Assembly: GCA_036404435.1 (NCBI GenBank)
Contig: DASWZN010000039.1
Span: 124,001 to 188,000 of the forward strand
Length of the DNA: 64,000 nucleotides
Source of the DNA: DASWZN01 sp036404435
GTDB taxonomy: Bacteria > Acidobacteriota > Terriglobia > Bryobacterales > Bryobacteraceae
Direction of reading: 5' to 3'
Shown here: piece after piece, positions 25,417 through 34,294 of the stretch
Position numbering within the stretch: position 1 is the first letter of the stretch
How the letters are laid out: every line of letters starts with the position of its first letter
Translations under genes and position numbers: made by a program
Notes under the pieces: generated by a model
What the model was told of the DNA's origin: nothing
What the model saw: only the letters and a program-made list of their open reading frames with translations
Database searches by the model: none

Positions 25417-26521
25417 CCACCCCTGACGGCAGCACCCACGCCGGGAACGGGTGCTCATACAGGTTATAGGCGTTTCCGAAATACCACGGCAGCCCAAGCG
25501 ACCACGTGTTGTACATCCCAAACAGGTATAAACCAGCGGAGGCCTGGAAGATTGCGGCGCTTCTCCAGCCGGCGGCGAGCGTCCACGGCAGAATCCAGGC
25601 CAGGTACTGCGGCCCGAACCCCGGCGCGAGGAACAGAAACAGGCCGGTAACCACTGCGCAGCGCGCCAGCAGGGACGAGGTCCACCGATGCGCGCAGATC
25701 GCGGCGATCAGGCAGCAGGCGAACGCGACGTACCTGCTGGCGTCGACCGCGCCGGGAGCCAGATAAGAGATTCCCCACCAGCCGCGTACGGGGGAATAAT
25801 CGAGCGTTCGTCTGAGGATCAGCTCCGGGGCTGCGGCGAACCAAGGCAGGGCAGCGCAGGCCGCCGCGACCGCCGTCCCTGCCACAAACTCCAGCCGCCT
25901 ACGGAACGTGCACGCGCCGAGAAACAGGGTAGGGAACAGGACCAGCGGCCAGACCTTGATGCTGCACGAGAGCCCGAACGCGAGCCCGGCCAGCCAGGCT
26001 GGGCCGCTCATCTCGAGCAGGCACGCGGCGGCAACCGAGAACGCAATCATGATCGGATCGGTATTGCCGTGAAACCCGGAGATCATGATTCCGGCCGGCG
26101 CCGCGGCGACAACTAGAAGCGCCCGCCAGGCGCCGCGGCGTCGACGAGTCAGACGCCACAGCAGCCAGATCGCGAAGACATCCGCGATGGCGCAGCAGCC
26201 TCGCATCCAGAATCCGAGCGGCAATCCCGTGGCGCGCTGAAGGGCCGCCCAGGCGCGCAGCAGGGTGAGGACAAACGGCGGGTGATTCATCTGGACAATG
26301 GTCATCACCTTACCGTGCAGCGTGGCCACGGTGCCCTCGATATACAGCGTCCTGACGCCGTCCGCGTTCAACTTATCCGACATGCGTTCGAATGTCAGAA
26401 TATCGTTCGTGCCGAACGTGAAGAGCGCGAGGCACAGCTTCGCCAGGAATGCGGCGGCGGCAACGAACGCGACGAGCCGCCCTTGCCGGCCGGCACTGGC
26501 GGAGAAGGAGCGCAGCGGCAT
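25322..26521 (-). CDS. GT-C fold membrane glycosyltransferase-like protein
   Basis: 399 residues, around ten membrane segments. The first loop contains GTNDILTFERMSDKLNADGV, with an Asp typical of GT-C catalytic loops, and VQMNHPPFVLTLLRAW. Later SCSIKVWPLVLFPTLF and FAPGFGPQYLAWILPW resemble the mannosyltransferase/GT87 group that uses polyprenyl-phosphate sugars. It probably transfers a sugar on the outer face of the inner membrane. It converges with the preceding gene with a 95-base overlap. Confidence 0.68.
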   Translation of the reverse strand: MPLRSFSASAGRQGRLVAFVAAAAFLAKLCLALFTFGTNDILTFERMSDKLNADGVRTLYIEGTVATLHGKVMTIVQMNHPPFVLTLLRAWAALQRATGLPLGFWMRGCCAIADVFAIWLLWRLTRRRRGAWRALLVVAAAPAGIMISGFHGNTDPIMIAFSVAAACLLEMSGPAWLAGLAFGLSCSIKVWPLVLFPTLFLGACTFRRRLEFVAGTAVAAACAALPWFAAAPELILRRTLDYSPVRGWWGISYLAPGAVDASRYVAFACCLIAAICAHRWTSSLLARCAVVTGLFLFLAPGFGPQYLAWILPWTLAAGWRSAAIFQASAGLYLFGMYNTWSLGLPWYFGNAYNLYEHPFPAWVLPSGVVTWSLLLLIVASAWWRHRVSRRGSPDDKQRT

Positions 26522-26641
26522 CAGCGTCGAGCCAAAGACAGCACGGGTCTCGATGGGGCGGCCGGCACGGTCATGGGCTCAGGATATCAGAGTGTTATTA
26601 GCCGGGTGCCGGCGGTGGGCGCACCGCGCTCCGGCACTTGC

Positions 26642-26647
26642 TAGAAT
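26642..26647 (+). promoter_or_regulatory. Candidate extended -10 for a response regulator gene
   Basis: TAGAAT preceded by TGC; the start codon is 34 bases downstream with GAGGG between, so this is a leadered transcript. Confidence 0.4.
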
Positions 26648-26681
26648 TGAGCCACAGCCAAATCAGAGGGAGCCCGCCGTC

Positions 26682-27104
26682 ATGGACCAACAACCACGGG
26701 AAACGGTCCTGCTGGTGGATGACGAACCGCACGTCGTCGCTCTTGTCAAGAAGATGCTGCTCCGGGCGGGGTATTCCGTTCTCAGCGCAACCGATCCGGA
26801 GGAGGCCATCCGGCTTGTCGAGGCGCAGGAGGCGGGGATCGACCTGTTATTGACCGACGTGGCAATGCCCCAGTTGAACGGCCGCGAGCTGGCCGACCGC
26901 CTGAAGGCCATGCGCCGTGGCCTGCGGGTCCTCTACATGTCCGGCTTCATGAAAGAGGCGCTCCTGAAGTATTACAGTATCTCGATCGCGGGCATTCCTT
27001 TTGTCCAGAAGCCGTTCACGCCGGAGACGCTGGCAAGCAGGGTGCGCGAGGTGCTGGATGCTCCGGCGGCCGAGGCGGCCGGGTCGGGCGGCGAGATGCG
27101 CTAA
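26682..27104 (+). CDS. Single-domain response regulator
   Basis: 140 residues from ATG 26682; the longer open frame upstream has no domain. Receiver pattern: VLLVDDEP, phospho-Asp in LLLTDVAMPQLNG, S/T in VLYMSGF and Lys in FVQKPFTPETL. The YMSGF and KPFTP pattern is typical of the receiver domains fused to hybrid histidine kinases. The C-terminal 15 residues are a short Ala/Gly tail. No output domain and no partner kinase nearby. Confidence 0.88.
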   Translation: MDQQPRETVLLVDDEPHVVALVKKMLLRAGYSVLSATDPEEAIRLVEAQEAGIDLLLTDVAMPQLNGRELADRLKAMRRGLRVLYMSGFMKEALLKYYSISIAGIPFVQKPFTPETLASRVREVLDAPAAEAAGSGGEMR

Positions 27105-27107
27105 GAT
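27102..27107 (+). promoter_or_regulatory. Candidate -10 element
   Basis: TAAGAT at the very end of the response regulator gene, 6 bases before ATG 27114. Confidence 0.4.
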
Positions 27108-27113
27108 TCCGGT

Positions 27114-27428
27114 ATGGCCAAGACGAAGGGAACCGGATTGTTCGATGTGCTCTGCCCATGCTGCCAGGCTGAGTTGAGAGTGGACCCCGTCACGCGCGCG
27201 GTCATCACTTTCAAGGCGGCTGAGAAGCCGCGGGAGCTAGCGGACATCGAGACAGGCCTGGAGCGGCTGAAGGGCGCCGCCGCGCGCCGCGAGGAAGCGT
27301 TCCAGAGATCCTTCGAGGCCGAGCGCAACCAGCCCCAGGTCCTGGCCCGAAAGTTCGACGAGCTTTTCAAGAAGGCCAAAGAGAACCCCAACGAGCCCCC
27401 GCCCAAACGCGACATCGACCTGGATTGA
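27114..27428 (+). CDS. Small zinc-ribbon-like protein, unknown role
   Basis: 104 residues. A single CPCC pair near residue 14 (LFDVLCPCCQAELRVD) looks like half a zinc ribbon. A charged probable coiled coil follows, and the C-terminus is acidic and Pro-rich (NEPPPKRDIDLD). The composition and clean ending suggest a real gene. There is no Shine-Dalgarno; a TAAGAT hexamer lies 6 bases upstream. Function not recognised. Confidence 0.6.
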   Translation: MAKTKGTGLFDVLCPCCQAELRVDPVTRAVITFKAAEKPRELADIETGLERLKGAAARREEAFQRSFEAERNQPQVLARKFDELFKKAKENPNEPPPKRDIDLD

Positions 27429-27556
27429 ACCACGCCCCTTCAGCGGCGTCGGGAAGCCCTTGGACGCGCATGGATGTACAATCGATAGTCGCCAGCAGGT
27501 AGCAATAGAAATCCCGATCGACGTGGATTTCGGGATTTTTGCGCAGTGGAGGCAGC

Positions 27557-28774
27557 ATGCAGTTCCCGATCTTGCAGTACCTCGACGTGGTAATTGGCTT
27601 GGCCGTGGTGATGATCGTGATCGCTACCTTCGTCACGGCAGTCACGCAGTTCATCATGTCCGCAACCTATGCGCGGGCCCGCTATCTGCGCGACGGATTG
27701 CAAACCCTAATCGCGCAACTTGACCCAAAGGAACTCGGCGATCATGCCCGCTATTTGGCCGAATTGGCATTGCGCGATGAAACCGTCGGCAGCAAGAAAC
27801 TCCTCCCTTGGCTCACCGCGGCGCGCAACTGGCTCCGCCGTCACTTGCCGTGGCTGAGCGCGAACAACCTCCCGGCCTTCAGCCCGGCGAGCGTGATTCA
27901 GCGGGAAGAGCTGGTCCTGTTGCTGCTGCGGCTTGCGAGCCAGGCTCCTCCGGCGAGCACCCCGGACGCGAAGGGAACAGCGCTCCGGAAGCTCTTGGAT
28001 GCCGTGAAGGGCAAGGGCAGCTTCGACGCCGCGGAGGAACTCAAGAAGATCCAGGCGGAAATCCTGAACCAGGAAGCGGCGGACCCGCGAGCCGCCGCCT
28101 CGACTTGGCGCAGCAAGGCAATCCAGGAGGTAACTAAGGGAACCACCGAGCTTCACGATTTCGTCGCGAGGCTGAATGCCTGGTACGACAACACCATGGA
28201 CCGGGTGTCCTCGAACTTCGGACTGGAAGCCAAAGTGGTGACGGCGGTCGTAGCGTTCATAGCTTGCGCGTGGCTCCAACTCGACACCGTCGGGCTGGTG
28301 AAGCGTCTTTCGACGGACGCGAATTACCGCAACGCCGTGGTAAGCCAGGCGAAAGACCTGGGTGTGGTGGCGCAGGATCCACAGACGAAGCCGGCCCAGC
28401 CCACCCCCACACCGGACCCGGGCAAGCCTGCACCTTGCGGGGGTCTGACGCCGGATCAGTGCCGGGAGCAAGTGGTCAACAAGCTGGCGGAGGTCAGGGA
28501 CCTGAGTTTGGTTCCCGCCAAACCGGGGATGGGCTTCGGGACAGTGGAGTGGAGTGTCTTTGGGTTCCGGATCAAGCTGCCCATCGTCAAGCCCGTCAGT
28601 CCCGAGACCTGGCCATGGTCCGGGTTGCTGCTCTCGTGGGTTCTGGTGAGTCTGGGCGCGCCGTTTTGGTACGACGTCCTCAAGAACGTGATGGGGCTGC
28701 GGTCCTCGCTGGCGCAACTGGACGACAAGGACCGCGAGGGCCGGCAAGCGCAGCAGACCGGCCCGGCGGCGTAA
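27557..28774 (+). CDS. Membrane protein with three predicted helices, unknown role
   Basis: 405 residues from ATG 27557, preceded by GGAGGCAGC. A hydrophobic N-terminal helix (ILQYLDVVIGLAVVMIVIAT) is followed by a cytoplasmic-looking helical region, a second membrane segment near residue 235 (VVTAVVAFIACAWLQL), a Pro-rich loop with a GGLTPDQCREQ segment, and a last segment near 355-375 (WSGLLLSWVLVSLGAPF). The pattern FWYDVLKNVMGLRS near the end recurs in uncharacterised bacterial membrane proteins. No enzymatic motif. Confidence 0.65.
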   Translation: MQFPILQYLDVVIGLAVVMIVIATFVTAVTQFIMSATYARARYLRDGLQTLIAQLDPKELGDHARYLAELALRDETVGSKKLLPWLTAARNWLRRHLPWLSANNLPAFSPASVIQREELVLLLLRLASQAPPASTPDAKGTALRKLLDAVKGKGSFDAAEELKKIQAEILNQEAADPRAAASTWRSKAIQEVTKGTTELHDFVARLNAWYDNTMDRVSSNFGLEAKVVTAVVAFIACAWLQLDTVGLVKRLSTDANYRNAVVSQAKDLGVVAQDPQTKPAQPTPTPDPGKPAPCGGLTPDQCREQVVNKLAEVRDLSLVPAKPGMGFGTVEWSVFGFRIKLPIVKPVSPETWPWSGLLLSWVLVSLGAPFWYDVLKNVMGLRSSLAQLDDKDREGRQAQQTGPAA

Positions 28775-28782
28775 ACGGCCGA

Positions 28783-30090
28783 TCAGCGGGAAGCGGCGCT
28801 CTCCAGGGCCTGCCCCAGGTCCCACAGAATATCGTCGATGTCCTCGAGGCCGATCGAGAGCCGCACCATGTCCGGGGTGACGCCCGCCGCCGCCTGTTCC
28901 GCCGCCTTCAACTGCTGGTGTGTGGTCGATGCCGGGTGGATCACCAGGCTGCGCGCGTCGCCGACGTTGGCCAGGTGCGAGAACAGCTTCACGCTATCGA
29001 TGAACTTCCGCCCCGCTTCGTAACCGCCTTTGATGCCGAACGAGAAAATCGCGCCCGCGCCCTTGGGCAGATACTTCTGCGCCAGAGCATAGTAGGGGCT
29101 GGAGGGCAGGGAAGGGTACTTCACCCAGCTCACCAGCGGGTGCTCCTGCAGGAAGCGCGCCGCGGCCGCCGCGTTCGCCACGTGCCGGTCCATGCGCAGC
29201 GCGAGCGTCTCGATGCCCTGCAGGAACAGAAACGCGTTGAACGGGCTCAGGCACATCCCCATGTCGCGCAAGCCCTCGACGCGGGCCCTCACGATATAGG
29301 CCAGGTTGCCGAACGTCTCGGAATACACCATGCCGTGATAGGCCGGCGAGGGCTTGGTGAGCTGCGGAAACTCGCCCTTCTCCCAGGGGAACCGCCCGCC
29401 GTCCACCACCACCCCACCGATGCTGGTCCCGTGCCCGCCCATGAATTTGGTCAGCGAGTGCACCACGATATCGGCGCCATAGTCGATGGGCCGGCATAGA
29501 TAAGGCGTCGCGAACGTGTTGTCGATCACCAGCGGCACGTTGTGCTCGTGCGCGATGCGGGCCACCGCCTCGATGTCGAGGACGTTGCCGCGCGGATTCG
29601 AGATCGTCTCGCCGTACAGGCACCTGGTCTTGGGCGTGATGGCCCGGCGGTAATTCTCCGGGTCGTCCGGCTCGACGAACTTCACCGTAATGCCCAGCTT
29701 CCGGAAGCTCACGTCGAACTGCGTATAGGTGCCGCCGTAGAGCGTGCTGGAAGAGATCATCTCGTCGCCCGCTTCGAGCAAGCTCGAAAGCGCCAGGAAC
29801 TGCGCCGCCTGGCCGCTCGAGGTGGCCAGCGCCGCGGCCCCGCTTTCGAGCGATGCCACGCGCTGCTCCAGCACGGCCGTGGTCGGGTTCATGATGCGCG
29901 TGTAGATGTTGCCGGCCTTCTCGAGCGCAAATAGTGCGGCGGCGTGCTCGGTGTCCTCGAAAACGAACGAGGTTGTCTGGTAGATCGGCACCGCCCGCGC
30001 GCCCGTCGCCGGGTCGGGATGCTCGTAGCCCGCGTGCAGCGCCCGCGTATTGAATCCGAGGGACCGCTCTATCTTGTCCTTTTCCGCCAT
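28783..30090 (-). CDS. metY: O-acetylhomoserine aminocarboxypropyltransferase (sulfhydrylase)
   Basis: 435 residues from ATG 30090 with GGAGGCAGCG upstream. PLP-dependent Cys/Met metabolism family: PIYQTTSFVF, YTRIMNPTTAVLEQR, YGGTYTQF, ETISNPRGNVLDIEAVA, DNTFATPYLCRP, and the PLP lysine in SLTKFMGGHGTSIGG. The length and the insert around GGRFPWEKGEFPQLT fit MetY rather than the shorter cystathionine gamma-synthases. It joins sulfide and O-acetylhomoserine to homocysteine for methionine synthesis. It probably forms an operon with the adenosine-specific kinase 10 bases upstream. Confidence 0.92.
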   Translation of the reverse strand: MAEKDKIERSLGFNTRALHAGYEHPDPATGARAVPIYQTTSFVFEDTEHAAALFALEKAGNIYTRIMNPTTAVLEQRVASLESGAAALATSSGQAAQFLALSSLLEAGDEMISSSTLYGGTYTQFDVSFRKLGITVKFVEPDDPENYRRAITPKTRCLYGETISNPRGNVLDIEAVARIAHEHNVPLVIDNTFATPYLCRPIDYGADIVVHSLTKFMGGHGTSIGGVVVDGGRFPWEKGEFPQLTKPSPAYHGMVYSETFGNLAYIVRARVEGLRDMGMCLSPFNAFLFLQGIETLALRMDRHVANAAAAARFLQEHPLVSWVKYPSLPSSPYYALAQKYLPKGAGAIFSFGIKGGYEAGRKFIDSVKLFSHLANVGDARSLVIHPASTTHQQLKAAEQAAAGVTPDMVRLSIGLEDIDDILWDLGQALESAASR

Positions 30091-30100
30091 CGCTGCCTCC

Positions 30101-30583
30101 TTACCACTTGTATCCGATCTTGCGCAGAAGCCGGCGCCGCCACTCGATGTCGGCATCCTGCTCGATGCCCGTCGGCGGAAAGCCGTCCACCACGCCCAGG
30201 ACACCGCGGCCCTGCTCGGTCTCGGCTACGATCACCTCCACCGGGTTGGCCGTGGCGCAGAAGATCGAGCACACCTCGGGTACGTCCTTGATCCGGTTGA
30301 GCACGTTGATCGGATAGGCGTCCCGCAGAGTTACCACGAAAACGTGCCCGGCGCCGATGGCGGCCGCGTTCCGCGCAGCCGACGCTTTGAGATCCTCGTC
30401 GTTGCCGTCCACGCGCGTCAGGCAGGCTCCTGAAGCCTCGTTGAACGCCACTCCGAACTTCGCCTGCGGCACCGTGTTCACGATGGCCTCGCACAGGTCC
30501 TCGACCGTCTTGATGAAGTGCGTCTGGCCCGCAATCAGGTTGCCGTCCTGGGGCACCTCGAGTCGAATAGCTTTTAGTTCCAT
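30101..30583 (-). CDS. Adenosine-specific kinase family protein
   Basis: 160 residues from ATG 30583. It matches the compact family first characterised in Pyrobaculum: ELKAIRLEVPQDGNLIAGQT, TVEDLCEAIVNTVPQAKFGV, FNEASGACL, GHVFVVTLRDAYPINVLNRI, EVCSIFCATANPVEVIVAET and RGVLGVVDGFPP. Family members bind adenosine and are proposed to phosphorylate it; a metabolic role in bacteria is not settled. Position just before metY suggests recycling of adenosine from SAM-dependent reactions, which is inference. It is divergent from the sigma factor gene with 34 bases between start codons. Confidence 0.85.
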   Translation of the reverse strand: MELKAIRLEVPQDGNLIAGQTHFIKTVEDLCEAIVNTVPQAKFGVAFNEASGACLTRVDGNDEDLKASAARNAAAIGAGHVFVVTLRDAYPINVLNRIKDVPEVCSIFCATANPVEVIVAETEQGRGVLGVVDGFPPTGIEQDADIEWRRRLLRKIGYKW

Positions 30584-30617
30584 GGGATTTCTAGGATACT
30601 GTATTGTGGTGCCTCCC

Positions 30618-31145
30618 ATGGACCCTGCCACCGAACGGCCGGGGACGGAGCGCGACTCCGTCCTGGCTGCCCTGCGTGAAAGGATTGTGGCTTACGCGGC
30701 ATCTCGCTTATCGAGGGACGCCGCGGAGGATCTCGCGCAGGAGGTGCTGCTCGTCATCCACGAGAAGTACGGGAACGTCCGCGAGCCGGCGGAGCTCCTT
30801 CCTCTCTCGATGCAGATCCTGCGGTACAAGATGATGGCGCATTTCCGCAAATCCGCGCGCCACGGCGACGAGGTGCCCGTGGAGGATTACCCGCTCGCGG
30901 ATGACGGCGACAGCCCGGAGGACTACGCCCGCAAGAAGGAAATCTCGGTGCGGCTGGCGGCGGCCGTGAAGAAGCTGGGCGTCGAGTGCCGCAAGCTGAT
31001 GCGGTTGAAGCTCGAGGGCCGCACTTTTTCGGAAATCCGGACGCTGCTGGGCGCCAGGTCGATCAACACGGTCTACACCTGGGATTTCCGCTGCCGCAAA
31101 CACCTGCTGGAGTTGATGAGTGGCAGTTGGGAGGCGCGCAAGTGA
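30618..31145 (+). CDS. ECF-type RNA polymerase sigma factor
   Basis: 175 residues from ATG 30618. Sigma region 2 spans about residues 17-85 (LRERIVAYAASRLSRDAAED, LAQEVLLVIHEKY) and region 4 about 110-170 (KKLGVECRKLMRLKLEGRTF, then INTVYTWDFRCRKHLLEL). AEDLAQEVL is the core-binding helix. It overlaps the next gene by 4 bases (GTGA), the usual layout for an ECF sigma and its regulator. It directs polymerase to a small regulon; targets unknown. The start region has no Shine-Dalgarno. Confidence 0.88.
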   Translation: MDPATERPGTERDSVLAALRERIVAYAASRLSRDAAEDLAQEVLLVIHEKYGNVREPAELLPLSMQILRYKMMAHFRKSARHGDEVPVEDYPLADDGDSPEDYARKKEISVRLAAAVKKLGVECRKLMRLKLEGRTFSEIRTLLGARSINTVYTWDFRCRKHLLELMSGSWEARK

Positions 31146-32386
31146 CTCGCCCCGACCTCGAAAAACTACTCGGCGGTTATGCGGCGGGTACGCTGACCGC
31201 CGAGGAGCGGCGCGCTCTGTTCGATGCCGCTCTCGCCGACCAGACCCTGTTCGACGCGCTTGCGGACGAGGAGGCACTGCGGGAAGTGCTGGCCGATCCG
31301 GCCTGCCGCGAGCGGGTCCAATCGGCGCTTGTCGAACCGCCTCGCACGATCTGGCTGCGCCGGCCCGCGGTGTGGGCGTTGGCGGCCACCGTAGCGGCTG
31401 CCGTGGTGCTCACCGTCGCGGTAGTCCGCACCAGACCAGCTCGCGTGATGGCGCCCGCCCCGCAACGGATTGCGATGGCGAAAAAGCCCGAGCTTCCCGA
31501 CTTCGTCACCTCGGCGCCGGAGCAGCGAGCCGCGCACGCCAGCAGGCAGCAGGCGGTCACCGAGGCACGACCGGCCCCGCGCGGCTTCACACCTCCGGCG
31601 ACTGTGACCGCAGCCCAGCCCGCATTCGCGCCTCCGGCCAGCGTGAGCGCGAATGAACCGGCCCCGGCCGCACCCGTTAAGGAACTCGCCGCGGCGCCGC
31701 CCGCTCGGACCGGAAGTCTCGCCTCCAGGCTCCAGCCCTCAGCGCCGGCTGCCGCAGGCGCCGCAGCTCCAGCGCCTCCACCGCCGCCCGCGGCCTCCAC
31801 TCAAGCCGTCACCGTCACGTCGGCCTCCGAGGCGATCTCCCCGGCCGACCAGACCGTAGTGCGCTTGAAGCGACCTGCTAGCCTGCCCGTCACGGGCAGG
31901 GACGCGGCGAAGCTGATCAAGGTTATGCCGGGCGCGGGCCTCACCAGACAAGCGCCCGAGGGCAAGGCTGGAAGCGGCGCCGGCTTCGGCCTGCGTTACA
32001 CCCTCATCCGCAACGGGGCGGAGGTTCCACCCGATACCACGTTCTCTCCCGGCGAACCCGCGCGTCTTCGCGTTGAAGCGGACGAGGGTGGCTACCTCTA
32101 CGTGCTCGCCGGCAAGCGCGCCCTGTTCGCCGGATCGGTTCCCGCGAACCGGCCGGTCCTGATCGACACCAAGGAAAGAGTTCTGCACCTGGTTCTATTG
32201 CCCGAGCCCGACTCCGGGCCGCTTTCGACGCTGGTCAGCCGCACACGGCAGCAATTCTCCGGCGTGAATCTCCGCGTCCAGGGCCAGACCGAGCAGCGCA
32301 GCGGCGATCAGTCGGTCTCCGTGCAGAACTCGAGCCCGCCGCCTCAAACCGGCGTCCTGGCCGACGTATCGATCAACTCGCGCTGA
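31142..32386 (+). CDS. Probable anti-sigma factor with C-terminal DUF4384-like domain
   Basis: 414 residues from GTG 31142, overlapping the sigma factor stop by 4 bases. The N-terminus (residues 1-60: LEKLLGGYAAGTLTAEERRA, LFDALADEEALREVL) is like anti-sigma cytoplasmic domains without a zinc motif. One membrane helix lies near 78-98. A long Pro/Ala/Val linker covers about 105-260. The periplasmic C-terminus has FSPGEPARLRVEADEGGYLY, the DUF4384 pattern. It would hold the sigma factor at the membrane until an outside signal arrives; signal unknown. It converges with the next gene with a 14-base overlap. Confidence 0.72.
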   Translation: MTRPDLEKLLGGYAAGTLTAEERRALFDAALADQTLFDALADEEALREVLADPACRERVQSALVEPPRTIWLRRPAVWALAATVAAAVVLTVAVVRTRPARVMAPAPQRIAMAKKPELPDFVTSAPEQRAAHASRQQAVTEARPAPRGFTPPATVTAAQPAFAPPASVSANEPAPAAPVKELAAAPPARTGSLASRLQPSAPAAAGAAAPAPPPPPAASTQAVTVTSASEAISPADQTVVRLKRPASLPVTGRDAAKLIKVMPGAGLTRQAPEGKAGSGAGFGLRYTLIRNGAEVPPDTTFSPGEPARLRVEADEGGYLYVLAGKRALFAGSVPANRPVLIDTKERVLHLVLLPEPDSGPLSTLVSRTRQQFSGVNLRVQGQTEQRSGDQSVSVQNSSPPPQTGVLADVSINSR

Positions 32387-33305
32387 CCGCCTGCCCGATC
32401 ACCCAATCGGTCGCCAGCGCCGTCTCGCCCGAAGAGACTAGCGGCGCTCCCTCCAGCGCCGCGCTGACGAAGTTCTCGACCAGCGGATAGTGCAGGTTCT
32501 CGTGCGCAGGCAGCTCTTCGGCGCCGCCGGGATAGATCAGCTCCGGGCCGTTCAGCGGGCTCAGTTCGATTTCGCCGTCGGTGCCGATGATGCGGAATTC
32601 GTCGCGCGTTACGCGCGAGTGCCGCCGCGCATCCACGATGCCGCGAGCGCCGTTTTCGTAATCGACGAGCACCGTGGCCGCGTCTTCCACATCTCCAGGG
32701 AACACCACGTTCGAAAGCTGCGCCGTGACCGCCTTCGGCTGGCCGAACAGCAGATTGAAGAGGTCTATGCGATGACACGCCGTGTCGTAAAGCGGCCCGC
32801 CGCCGGCCAGCGCCCTCTGGAGCAGCCAGGCGCGGTGGCCGCCCTCCGCGTTGAACCAGTTGTGCGTGGCCGCGAACGCCATCACCGGACGCCCGATCGC
32901 GCCCGCCGCAATCAGCTCCGCGGCCCGCCGCACCTTCGGATACAGACGCCGGTAGTAGCCGATCCCGAGCAGCCTGCCGGATTCGCGCGCGGCCGCCACC
33001 ATACCGCACGCGGCGGCATAGTCCAAGGCCATCGGCTTCTCGCACAGGACGTGCTTGCCCGCGCCGAGCGCCGCCACGGTCAGCGGGGCGTGCAGTGCCA
33101 CCGGCAAGGCAATGTAGACCGCATCGACGGCGTCATCCTGAAGAGCCCCGGCAAAATCGGCCCACACCCTGCCGCCGTAGCGCGCCCCCTTCGCGGGATC
33201 GCGCGTGACCACGCCATATAACCGGCTGCGCGGCTCCGCCCCAATCGCCGGAATCACCCGCCGCGTGGCGATGTCGCCGATCCCGGCCACCACCCAGTTG
33301 AACAT
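32373..33305 (-). CDS. Gfo/Idh/MocA-family oxidoreductase
   Basis: 310 residues. N-terminal Rossmann fold: VVAGIGDIATRRVIPAI (glycine loop GIGDIA), DAVYIALP and HVLCEKPMALD with the catalytic-region EKP motif. A C-terminal alpha/beta domain follows with YDTACHRIDLFNLLFGQPKAV. The family oxidises sugars or related polyols with NAD(P). Start codon is fixed by family length; a TACGAT hexamer lies 6 bases upstream with no Shine-Dalgarno. The substrate cannot be told from sequence. Confidence 0.9.
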   Translation of the reverse strand: MFNWVVAGIGDIATRRVIPAIGAEPRSRLYGVVTRDPAKGARYGGRVWADFAGALQDDAVDAVYIALPVALHAPLTVAALGAGKHVLCEKPMALDYAAACGMVAAARESGRLLGIGYYRRLYPKVRRAAELIAAGAIGRPVMAFAATHNWFNAEGGHRAWLLQRALAGGGPLYDTACHRIDLFNLLFGQPKAVTAQLSNVVFPGDVEDAATVLVDYENGARGIVDARRHSRVTRDEFRIIGTDGEIELSPLNGPELIYPGGAEELPAHENLHYPLVENFVSAALEGAPLVSSGETALATDWVIGQAVSAS

Positions 33306-33311
33306 GAATCC

Positions 33312-33317
33312 ATCGTA
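33312..33317 (-). promoter_or_regulatory. Candidate -10 element
   Basis: TACGAT on the minus strand, 6 bases from the start codon at 33305. Confidence 0.35.
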
Positions 33318-33320
33318 TGA

Positions 33321-34187
33321 CTACCTGGGTGCGGCGGTGCGCGTCTTCTGAGCCTTCTCGCCGAGGAACGCCAGCAGCTCGCGGTTACACTGCTCGGCGT
33401 GAGTCCAGGTCAGGCCGTGCGGCCCGCCTTCCACCACCACCAGCCGGCTTCCCTTGACCGCCTCGCGCGTGCGCCTTCCCGTGGCTTCGAGCGGGCAAAT
33501 CCGGTCGGCATCGCCGTGAATCACCAGCGTGGGCACATCGATGCGCGCCAGGTCCTTCCGGAAGTCCGTAAGCCAGGCCGGGACGCAGTCCACGGTCCCC
33601 TTGGGCGAGGCTCCGGCCGCGATGTTCCAGCTCAACTGAACCACCTGCGGGCTGATGCGCTTGCCGCCCAGCACGTCCACGTCGTAGAAATTGGAGAGGA
33701 ACTGGGCCAGGAACGCCGGGCGATCCGCCACCAGCGCCGCTTTGATGCCGTCGAAGACACTGGCGTCCAAGCCGCTGGGATTGTCGGCCGTCTTCAGCAG
33801 AAACGGTGGAACCGCGGAGATGAAGACCGCTTGGGTCACCCGCTCGCTTCCGTGCGCGCCCAGATAGCGGGCCACTTCTCCGCCGCCCATCGAAAAGCCC
33901 ACCAGCGCCACATCGCGCAGGTCCAGCTTCGTGATCACCTCGTGCAGGTCCCCGGTCATGGTGTCGTAGTCGTAGCCCGACGCCGGCTTGCTCGATTGGC
34001 CGAATCCTCTGCGGTCGTACGTGACGACGCGGTAGCCCGCCTCCAGCAGCGCTGCGGTCTGCTTCTCCCACGAACTGCCGCTCAGCGGCCAGCCGTGGAT
34101 CAGGACCACCGGCTTCCCAGAGCCGTGGTCCTCGTAGTAAAGGTCGATGCTCCCCGAGTTTTCTTTGCCCACACTGATATAAGGCAT
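33321..34187 (-). CDS. Alpha/beta hydrolase, non-haem chloroperoxidase/arylesterase type
   Basis: 288 residues with AAGGAG before the start. Oxyanion motif VLIHGWPLSG, YDRRGFGQSSKP, nucleophile in GFSMGGGEVARYLG, acid in HGDADRICPLE and base in GGPHGLTWTHA. This sequence pattern is that of cofactor-free haloperoxidases and related esterases, which also show perhydrolase activity. Cytoplasmic; no signal peptide. It is a stand-alone gene followed by the oxidoreductase gene on the same strand 15 bases away. Confidence 0.88.
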   Translation of the reverse strand: MPYISVGKENSGSIDLYYEDHGSGKPVVLIHGWPLSGSSWEKQTAALLEAGYRVVTYDRRGFGQSSKPASGYDYDTMTGDLHEVITKLDLRDVALVGFSMGGGEVARYLGAHGSERVTQAVFISAVPPFLLKTADNPSGLDASVFDGIKAALVADRPAFLAQFLSNFYDVDVLGGKRISPQVVQLSWNIAAGASPKGTVDCVPAWLTDFRKDLARIDVPTLVIHGDADRICPLEATGRRTREAVKGSRLVVVEGGPHGLTWTHAEQCNRELLAFLGEKAQKTRTAAPR

Positions 34188-34294
34188 TGAGACTCTCCTT
34201 TTCGTGATTCCACCGCGGCGAGATCCCCTCTGTTCTGGCTCTCAGCGTACCGCGCCAAACCCGTCGCGGCAACTCAATGTGCTCTAGTGGGAAC

